From the NCBI GenBank assembly GCA_024692105.1, contig JAILMZ010000127.1, forward strand, positions 1 to 14,961: 14,961 bases of DNA. The letters are read 5' to 3'. The notes under the pieces were generated by a model. That model searched no databases, had not been told where the DNA came from, and saw only the letters and a list, made by a program, of their open reading frames with translations. Source of the DNA: Saccharofermentans sp. (lineage in GTDB: Bacteria; Bacillota_A; Clostridia; Saccharofermentanales; Saccharofermentanaceae). The position numbers and the translations under genes were made by a program. Positions 1-4,497 of the stretch are shown piece after piece (the first letter of the stretch is position 1; each line of letters starts with the position of its first letter).

Positions 1-68
1 TCTGCCAGGTCCTCCTGGGACCAGCCGTTCTTTTTACGTTCATCAATAATCTTGTCTGCAAGGATCAT
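1..68 (-). CDS. XRE-family helix-turn-helix regulator, N-terminal fragment
   Basis: Reading the minus strand from the ATG at 66-68 gives MILADKIIDERKKNGWSQED followed by LA, 22 residues before the window edge cuts the gene. This matches the start of Cro/CI-type (XRE) DNA-binding proteins common in Clostridia, where the first helix (ADKIIDERKKNGWSQ) leads into the helix-turn-helix. A GAGGT ribosome site lies about 9 nt upstream on the minus strand, and a promoter-like -10 sits further up. It is divergent from the response regulator gene, so the two share the 69-290 intergenic region. The remainder, including any C-terminal sensor or membrane domain, is outside the window. The family call is fairly safe; the targets are unknown. 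Confidence 0.75.
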   Translation of the reverse strand, partial: MILADKIIDERKKNGWSQEDLA

Positions 69-90
69 AAATCTATACCTCATGTATCAT

Positions 91-119
91 ATTATAGTCG
101 ACATTTGTGCACCTGTCTT
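91..119 (-). promoter_or_regulatory. Candidate promoter of the XRE gene
   Basis: On the minus strand a perfect -10 TATAAT (91-96) follows AAGACA (114-119, 4 of 6 to the -35 consensus) with a 17-bp spacer. The predicted start is about 84, giving a short leader that contains the GAGGT ribosome site. A GTGCAC palindrome lies in the spacer (107-112). Called by eye. Confidence 0.5.
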
Positions 120-174
120 ATGCCGATATTTTCCCAAAGACCGCGGTTACCTGCCATCAATCGCGCTTGAAAAT

Positions 175-230
175 CTGTCAACTGACAGTTGCAACTGCAA
201 GTTTCCCCGCAAATTTCCGGGTGCAAACTT
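175..230. promoter_or_regulatory. Overlapping palindromes and GCAA-type direct repeats in the XRE/response-regulator gap
   Basis: Positions 175-188 read CTGTCA-AC-TGACAG, a perfect inverted repeat, and 186-197 read CAGTTGCAACTG, a second perfect palindrome overlapping the first. They are followed by three related octamers, GCAAGTTT (197-204), GCAAATTT (209-216) and GCAAACTT (223-230), spaced 12 and 14 bp. The arrangement between two divergent regulator genes looks like an operator region, for instance for the XRE protein, but no regulator can be assigned from sequence alone. Confidence 0.45.
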
Positions 231-238
231 TTCAAATT

Positions 239-256
239 GATACACAAACGATACAC
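239..256 (+). promoter_or_regulatory. Candidate OmpR/PhoB-type operator, direct repeat with 11-bp period
   Basis: GATACAC occurs at 239-245 and again at 250-256, exactly 11 bp apart and separated by AAAC. OmpR/PhoB winged-helix regulators typically bind tandem repeats of this period, one monomer per helical turn. The site is 35-52 bp upstream of the start codon of an OmpR-family regulator, as expected for autoregulation. A weak -35 (TTTTCA) and -10 (TACACT, overlapping the second repeat) can be proposed here with 17-bp spacing. The site is seen; its function is inferred. Confidence 0.45.
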
Positions 257-290
257 TGAATGTGTAATATCACCTTGACGGAGGAGAAAC

Positions 291-968
291 ATGTACGACG
301 TTCTGCTCGTTGAAGACGACAGACAGATCCGTGAAGTAATCGGGGATTACTTCGGTCGTAGAGATAAGATCAGGCTGGACCTTGCCGCAGATGGGGAGAT
401 AGGACTGAGCAAGATACTTAACGGACAGTATGATCTTATCGTTCTCGATATAATGATGCCTGGCATCGACGGATTTGAGCTCTGCAGGATCATCAGGAAG
501 AGATCGGATGTACCGGTTGTGTTCCTGACCGGAAAGGTGAGAGAAGAGGACGTTCTCTACGGCTACGAGATCGGAGCCGATGACTATATAGTCAAACCTT
601 TCTCAATAGCAGTGTTGTACAGCAAATTGTGCGCCATACTTGAGCGTACGTCGGCGGAGGAACATGTTTCCCGCAAGGTACTCGTGAGCGGTAAGATCAC
701 GCTTGACCCGATGCGTTTCGAAGTCAGTGTTGCAGGTGAAGTGATAGATCTGCCGCCCAAGGAGTATCTGATCCTCAAGTACATGATGGAGCACCCGGGT
801 ACTGCTATCTCCCGCAAGCTCCTGCTCGCCGCCTGCTGGGGCGACGATATGTTCACGACGGAGCGCGTTATCGATAACCGCGTCAAGAATCTCCGCAAGA
901 AACTGGGCCGCGAAGGCTCGCGCATCAAGACCCTGATCGGCGTCGGGTACAGGTTCGACCAGGGGTAA
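291..968 (+). CDS. OmpR/PhoB-family response regulator
   Basis: A 225-residue two-component regulator. The receiver domain (about residues 1-120) has the acidic pair D9/D10, the phosphoacceptor D53 in VLDIMMPGIDG, T80 and K102 in the VKPF motif. The C-terminal half (about 130-225) is a winged-helix DNA-binding domain, with the recognition region around TTERVIDNRVKNLRKKLG and the typical GVGYRF ending. The length is normal for the family. A strong GGAGGAG ribosome site (280-286) fixes the start. The kinase gene follows within 9-39 nt, so the two form an operon and a cognate pair. The layout resembles VanR/VanS-like systems, but no resistance or transport target lies beside it, so the regulon is unknown. 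A tandem GATACAC repeat upstream suggests autoregulation. Confidence 0.93.
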   Translation: MYDVLLVEDDRQIREVIGDYFGRRDKIRLDLAADGEIGLSKILNGQYDLIVLDIMMPGIDGFELCRIIRKRSDVPVVFLTGKVREEDVLYGYEIGADDYIVKPFSIAVLYSKLCAILERTSAEEHVSRKVLVSGKITLDPMRFEVSVAGEVIDLPPKEYLILKYMMEHPGTAISRKLLLAACWGDDMFTTERVIDNRVKNLRKKLGREGSRIKTLIGVGYRFDQG

Positions 969-1007
969 GGGAACGATATGGGGATCGGGTCCTTTGGGGG
1001 TAATAAG

Positions 1008-2639
1008 ATGAAGAGGTACAGGAATTTCGCGTTCCCGCGTGTGGCTGCGGGACTTTTTATCGGCATACTGCTGTTCGAACTGACATACTCTGTCTTCAAT
1101 GTGCGTTACAACAGTTCGATCGCGAGCGGCGTGTTCGGGCTCAGCGAGAAATACGAGAATGTGCTCTCCGCATATGACAGGGGAGATATCACATCGGAGT
1201 TCATCGGAATGCTCTCCCACTTCTACCGCGCCGACTATCTGCGTCTGTCCAAGATCGATGAAGTCGGCAATATCTCGACCATCTATGAGACTGACTACAA
1301 TACGATAGCCGTCGAAAACGGCATACACGACTGGATCTACGTAACAGACAACGAAAACCTCGTGGGATCCATGTACAACTATAAACAGCCCGGCAAGAAC
1401 GGGTTTGAACTGACCATCAGATACTTAAAGTGCGATGAGGCTGCAGAAGTAGCGGGCAGTACGGATGTGTATTTCGCGAACTCGTATGACCTGCTGTCCT
1501 GGTCGGACGGATGGTATTCCAACGGTTCCGACCTGTTCTATGTGACAGGCGAGCTAATCGGAATATTCTACTACCCGTACTATTCGGTAGAGACATACTA
1601 TACTGACGACGAGTACCTGCATATGGGACTCGTTACGGAAGATCTGTCGCCCAAGCTGTTCGACAAGAAGAGCTGGGATTTCACGGTGGCGGAGAACGCG
1701 GACCTTTACCTGGTCAGCGAATCGCACGAAGTCGTCCAGCCGCTCGCCATCACCATCGGGTCTGTCCGTCCGGATAAAGTGCTCGAGCAGGAGAGCGATG
1801 TCTTCGGCAAGATGTCGCTGGCAAAACTCTATAAGAGCGGGAAATTCACGGACTCAGAGTCATACTACTGCGAGTACGATGCGGAAGGCGGCTGCAAGAC
1901 CTACGGCTACGTCGAGATCTATGAGGTCGGCAAGGACAGATACCTGATCGAGCAGATCATTACAGCCAAGCCGTTTGCGGAGCAGTTCATGCCGTTCCTG
2001 GTATTCTATGCGGTCTTCCTGCTTCTCGTCTGCATCGGCCTGCCGCTCCTCTTTGCGATCAGACCGTACCTCCAGTACAAGAAGGCCTACGAGAACAACC
2101 AGTTCAAGAACAACCTGATAGATGCCCTCGCGCACAACCTCAAGACGCCGCTCATGATCCTCGGAGGCTATGCCGAGAACCTGAAGGACGTCGAAGGCGA
2201 CACCAAGAACCGTTACGCCGACGAGATCCTCGCGAAAACAGCCGAGATGAACAGGGACATCGAGTCGATCCTGCAGACCGCGGGCAAGACCACTCCCGTG
2301 CTTGCCAGGACTTCCATCCGCGAACTGGTCGAGCAGGTGGTAAAGACCGTCGGTGTGGACGCCGAGATAGAAGGCAATGCGACGTTCTGGGTGGACAGGG
2401 AGTATTTCGCGCAGGCACTTACGTGTCTCATCGACAATGCCTCGAAATACAAATCCGAGTGCCCCGTCACGATCAAGATAAGTTCGGGCGAGATCGTCAT
2501 CCGAAACAAGACCGGCAGCGACAGGTTCACTGCGGGCACGGGCCTTGCGATCGCCGGCAGGATCATCGAGCAGCACAAGCTGAAGCTCAGGACCGGGGTC
2601 AGGGACGGCGAGTTCGAGGCACGGATCTCGAGGAAGTAA
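1008..2639 (+). CDS. Membrane sensor histidine kinase with shortened ATPase domain
   Basis: Partner of the preceding response regulator. In the 543-residue form starting MKRYRNFAFP there is a first membrane segment (about 13-30), an extracytoplasmic sensor of roughly 295 residues rich in Tyr and Trp with no fold I recognise, a second membrane segment (about 328-352), a dimerisation helix with phosphoacceptor H376 in ALAHNLKTPL, and a C-terminal ATPase domain with an N-box (LIDNASKYK, N477) and a G2-like GTGLA (510-514). The usual DxGxG G1 box and F-box/ATP lid are not visible: only about ten residues separate IVIRN from GTGLA. An earlier in-frame ATG at 978 is possible, but the ten extra codons include three GGG and look like a ribosome-site region, so 1008 is preferred. 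Whether it autophosphorylates normally is open. Confidence 0.88.
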   Translation: MKRYRNFAFPRVAAGLFIGILLFELTYSVFNVRYNSSIASGVFGLSEKYENVLSAYDRGDITSEFIGMLSHFYRADYLRLSKIDEVGNISTIYETDYNTIAVENGIHDWIYVTDNENLVGSMYNYKQPGKNGFELTIRYLKCDEAAEVAGSTDVYFANSYDLLSWSDGWYSNGSDLFYVTGELIGIFYYPYYSVETYYTDDEYLHMGLVTEDLSPKLFDKKSWDFTVAENADLYLVSESHEVVQPLAITIGSVRPDKVLEQESDVFGKMSLAKLYKSGKFTDSESYYCEYDAEGGCKTYGYVEIYEVGKDRYLIEQIITAKPFAEQFMPFLVFYAVFLLLVCIGLPLLFAIRPYLQYKKAYENNQFKNNLIDALAHNLKTPLMILGGYAENLKDVEGDTKNRYADEILAKTAEMNRDIESILQTAGKTTPVLARTSIRELVEQVVKTVGVDAEIEGNATFWVDREYFAQALTCLIDNASKYKSECPVTIKISSGEIVIRNKTGSDRFTAGTGLAIAGRIIEQHKLKLRTGVRDGEFEARISRK

Positions 2640-2655
2640 GCGTTCTTTGTTTTTG

Positions 2656-2694
2656 TACAGCAAACACTACAGCACTGCTGTACGAACTGCTGTA
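2656..2694. repeat. Four-box dyad of TACAGCA/TGCTGTA
   Basis: Two direct copies of TACAGCA (2656-2662, 2668-2674) face two copies of TGCTGTA (2676-2682, 2688-2694). The spacers are 5, 1 and 5 bp, so the block is symmetric about position 2675. The inner pair alone is a 15-bp palindrome. A fifth TACAGCA lies at 2877-2883, after the 64-bp repeats. The block starts 17 bp after the kinase stop codon. It could be a binding site for a multimeric regulator or alternative RNA hairpins; no T-run follows, so it is not a simple terminator. Confidence 0.6.
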
Positions 2695-2704
2695 TGTTTG
2701 GAAT

Positions 2705-2877
2705 TTGTTCAGTAAACTGTCAAAGCACCTAGGACACATTCCGGCACATTTGGGGTAAAACAGGCCATTTGTGCAGGGAATTGTCAAAGGTCCTTGGACA
2801 CAATCCAGCACATTTGGGCATAAACGAACCATTTGTGCAGTAAACTGTCAAAGGTACTGGGACACATTCCCGCACAT
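2705..2877. repeat. Three tandem units of a 64-bp non-coding repeat
   Basis: Units begin at 2705, 2769 and 2833, exactly 64 bp apart; the third is visible for about 45 bp. Shared cores in order are TTGTKCAG, TGTCAAAG, GGACACAWTCC and GCACAT. Each unit has an outer TGTC...GACA dyad (19 bp overall), best in unit 2 (TGTCAAAGG-T-CCTTGGACA, 8 of 9 paired). At each junction GCACATTTGG faces CCATTTGTGC (8 of 10). The units lie between the kinase stop codon and the terminator, so they are probably transcribed as the 3' end of the kinase mRNA. I do not recognise the family. Confidence 0.8.
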
Positions 2878-2886
2878 ACAGCAAAG

Positions 2887-2912
2887 AAAACCCGGGAAGG
2901 CACCCGGGTTTT
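2887..2912. terminator. Bidirectional intrinsic terminator
   Basis: A perfect inverted repeat, AAAACCCGGG (2887-2896) and CCCGGGTTTT (2903-2912) with a 6-nt loop, supplies a T-run on either strand. It lies between the converging kinase operon (plus) and the small gene downstream of pheA (minus), whose stop codon overlaps it. Confidence 0.85.
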
Positions 2913-3144
2913 AATATTCTGTCCTTACTGAATCCAATCCGTAGATCTCTTTGAACCTGCGTTCGTCTTCTGCGGACCTGATCACCATGACTTCGGTGAA
3001 ATGCCCGCCTTTCTTGTCTTTGAACCCTGCGACTTTCTCGCCGGTGCAGATGGAACTGCGGATCACGGCATACTGAGTCCCGGGATCGAACTTGATCCCG
3101 TCAGTCACATCTTTCTTGCGGTTAAAAAACTTTGGCAGTTCCAT
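2911..3144 (-). CDS. Small conserved-looking protein of unknown function, downstream of pheA
   Basis: A 77-residue soluble protein starting MELPKFFNRKK and containing YAVIRSSICTGEKVAGF, HFTEVMVIRSAED and a C-terminal RFKEIYGLDSV. I recall similar small proteins in Clostridia, some carrying an unsupported 'aspartate dehydrogenase' label; the protein is far too short for that enzyme, so I do not use the name. There is no signal peptide or membrane segment. The frame could extend upstream into pheA only by lacking a better start, so the ATG at 3142-3144 is chosen. Its ribosome site is poor: GGTGG ends 1 nt before the ATG. A TATAAT lies 6 nt upstream, so it may be leaderless or simply coupled to pheA, which ends 23 nt earlier. 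Confidence 0.7.
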   Translation of the reverse strand: MELPKFFNRKKDVTDGIKFDPGTQYAVIRSSICTGEKVAGFKDKKGGHFTEVMVIRSAEDERRFKEIYGLDSVRTEY

Positions 3145-3150
3145 ACCACC

Positions 3151-3156
3151 ATTATA
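3151..3156 (-). promoter_or_regulatory. Possible -10 box directly before the small gene
   Basis: TATAAT on the minus strand ends 6 nt before the ATG at 3144, which would put the transcription start at the A of the start codon. No convincing -35 is seen 15-19 bp upstream, so this could be chance. Confidence 0.25.
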
Positions 3157-3167
3157 CAGCGGGCAGG

Positions 3168-4298
3168 TCAGATATACGTTCCCAGATAAGCGAATTCCGT
3201 CGGTTCCGCGTCGAGCTCGCACAGGAGCATTATGACTTCTTCCGAGTACACGGACGCTTCGAAATCAAGATAGAACATGAACTCAAAATCCTTGCCTGCC
3301 ATGGGTCTGGACTCTATCTTAGTGAGGTTCAGGCCGAGGGAGGAGAATTTCGCGAGAGTGTCTGCGAGCGCGCCCGGGGTGTGGCCCAACGCAAGCATGA
3401 TGGATGTCTTGGACGCGCCGGGGTAGATCATGAGTTCTTTGGTGATGCAGATGAAGCGAGTATAGTTGTTGTCGGTGTTCTGGATCTCGTCGCTCAGGGA
3501 CTCGAGGCCGTACAAAAGCTGGCAGTCGGAAGATGAGATCGCAGCGACGTCGGTGCGGCCGGAATCTGCGACGCTCTTGGCAGCAACTGCGGTGTTCTCG
3601 ACGATGTTGACCTTGATGTCCGGGTGCTCCTTTAAGAACTTGCTGCACTGGCCGATTGCCTGGTTGTGAGAGTAGACCTCGCGGATGTCCTCAAGTTTCG
3701 CACCGTGATTTGCGAGGAGCTTGTGGCTGATCCTTAGCTTGTAGTCTTTTACGATGTGGAAGTTGTGGCCGACCATGAGGTCATAGACCTGCGTGACGGA
3801 GCCGTAGGAAGAGTTCTCGATGGGGAGGACGCCGTATTCGCACAGGCCGGATTCGACCGCTTGGAAGACGCCGTCGAAAGTCCTGAAATACATGATGTTC
3901 GCGTGGCGGAAGATCTTGTCCGTCGCAATCTGCGAGTACGCGCCTTCGATGCCCTGGCATGCGACCATCGGCGCCTTGGGAAGTTCCTTGGGAGTGTTCT
4001 CGAGAGCCGCCTTGATCTGCTCGGCAAGCTCGGTCCTGGTGCCGTACTCGGTGTTGCGGTACGAGTGGCTCAGGTTAAACATCGTGGAGAAAAGTACGCG
4101 CTCGTAATTGTCTATAAGCGAATTCGAACTGTCGAGGCTGGAGAGGTAGCTTCTCTCATAGCGTCTGCTCTTCTGGATGATCTCGGACTTGGTGAGAGTC
4201 TCGTTCGCGGTCTTGCTGGCCTCGAGCCTTTCTGCGAAGAGATGCCTGATCTTCTCGTCTATCTCTTCGATCCTTTTTCCTGCTTCTTTCTGTGTCAT
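3168..4298 (-). CDS. pheA: Bifunctional chorismate mutase / prephenate dehydratase (P-protein)
   Basis: A 376-residue enzyme that would convert chorismate to prephenate and then to phenylpyruvate for phenylalanine synthesis in the cytoplasm. Residues about 1-80 are a helical AroQ-like mutase region (KRIEEIDEKIRHLFAERLEASK). Residues about 111-290 are prephenate dehydratase, with GIEGAYSQ, GVLPIENSSYGSV (156-168) and the catalytic-type TRF motif (280-282). Residues about 297-365 are an ACT domain with GALA (309-312) and ESRP (329-332), the usual Phe-binding feedback motifs. The start at 4298 is set by AAAGGAG 8 nt upstream; an ATG 8 codons earlier would place this ribosome site inside the gene. 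Expression is probably controlled by the Phe leader peptide and attenuator just upstream. Some mutase active-site residues look degenerate. Confidence 0.93.
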   Translation of the reverse strand: MTQKEAGKRIEEIDEKIRHLFAERLEASKTANETLTKSEIIQKSRRYERSYLSSLDSSNSLIDNYERVLFSTMFNLSHSYRNTEYGTRTELAEQIKAALENTPKELPKAPMVACQGIEGAYSQIATDKIFRHANIMYFRTFDGVFQAVESGLCEYGVLPIENSSYGSVTQVYDLMVGHNFHIVKDYKLRISHKLLANHGAKLEDIREVYSHNQAIGQCSKFLKEHPDIKVNIVENTAVAAKSVADSGRTDVAAISSSDCQLLYGLESLSDEIQNTDNNYTRFICITKELMIYPGASKTSIMLALGHTPGALADTLAKFSSLGLNLTKIESRPMAGKDFEFMFYLDFEASVYSEEVIMLLCELDAEPTEFAYLGTYI

Positions 4299-4315
4299 GT
4301 TCTTTTCTCCTTTGC

Positions 4316-4352
4316 AAAACAATAAGCCCCGCAGTCTTGTTCACTGCGGGGC
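4316..4352 (-). terminator. pheA attenuator terminator hairpin
   Basis: On the minus strand GCCCCGCAGT (4352-4343) pairs perfectly with ACTGCGGGGC (4335-4326) around a 7-nt loop, followed by TTATTGTTTT (4325-4316). It ends just before the pheA ribosome site, so termination here prevents pheA transcription. Its 5' arm overlaps the antiterminator pairing segment. Confidence 0.85.
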
Positions 4353-4394
4353 CTTATCAACGTAAATCAAGTTATATATTTACATGCAGTGAAC
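4339..4394 (-). promoter_or_regulatory. Antiterminator pairing of the pheA leader
   Basis: GTTCACTGC (4394-4386, minus strand) is perfectly complementary to GCAGTGAAC (4347-4339), which covers the 5' arm and loop of the terminator hairpin. The pairings are mutually exclusive. The upstream segment starts at the last base of the leader-peptide stop codon. A ribosome that finishes the peptide would cover it and allow termination; one stalled at Phe codons would leave it free. A 7-bp ATTTACA/TGTAAAT match between the peptide coding region and the bases after this segment could act as a protector stem. Confidence 0.75.
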
Positions 4395-4459
4395 TACTTA
4401 CCCCTACTCGTAAAGGCAAAAAACGTAAATCCAAAACCTGTAAATGCAAAATTGTTCAT
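4394..4459 (-). CDS. pheL: Phenylalanine-rich leader peptide of pheA
   Basis: A 21-codon frame reading MNNFAFTGFGFTFFAFT and ending SRGK-stop has Phe at positions 4, 6, 9, 11, 13, 14 and 16: seven of 21 residues. It lies 95 nt upstream of the pheA start and stops exactly at the antiterminator segment, the hallmark of amino-acid attenuation; the enterobacterial pheA leader peptide is likewise Phe-rich. There is no good ribosome site: AAGGTG is 12-13 nt away and would be upstream of the predicted transcription start. A TATAAT box ends 6 nt before the ATG, so the mRNA may be leaderless. The gene name is given by functional analogy, not by homology. The coding call rests on composition and position. 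Confidence 0.8.
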   Translation of the reverse strand: MNNFAFTGFGFTFFAFTSRGK

Positions 4460-4465
4460 GTGGCA

Positions 4466-4493
4466 ATTATACACCTTGATTCTATCTTGTAAA
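4466..4493 (-). promoter_or_regulatory. Promoter of the pheL-pheA unit
   Basis: Minus-strand -35 TTTACA (4488-4493, 5 of 6) and perfect -10 TATAAT (4466-4471) have a 16-bp spacer. The predicted start is at or next to the A of the leader-peptide ATG. No terminator is visible after trpB2, so read-through from it is also possible. Confidence 0.7.
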
Positions 4494-4497
4494 CTGT

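Noticed and set aside
615..626. TTGTACAGCAAA shared between the response regulator gene and the four-box dyad
   Set aside because: A shared 12-mer is expected several times by chance in 15 kb, and the copy at 615 is ordinary coding sequence.
1860..2663. Long minus-strand open frame opposite the histidine kinase
   Set aside because: It is Asp/Val/Leu-rich antisense translation of a well-supported gene, with no ribosome site and no recognisable domain.
2599..2832. Minus-strand 77-codon frame across the 64-bp repeats
   Set aside because: It runs antisense into the kinase gene, has no good ribosome site and simply translates the repeats; the DNA dyads explain the conservation better.
2705..2877. 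CRISPR array
   Set aside because: The units abut with no unique spacers and differ from each other; no cas genes are present.
3756..4325. Plus-strand open frame opposite pheA
   Set aside because: Antisense shadow of pheA; it runs through the attenuator and has no domain or start signal.
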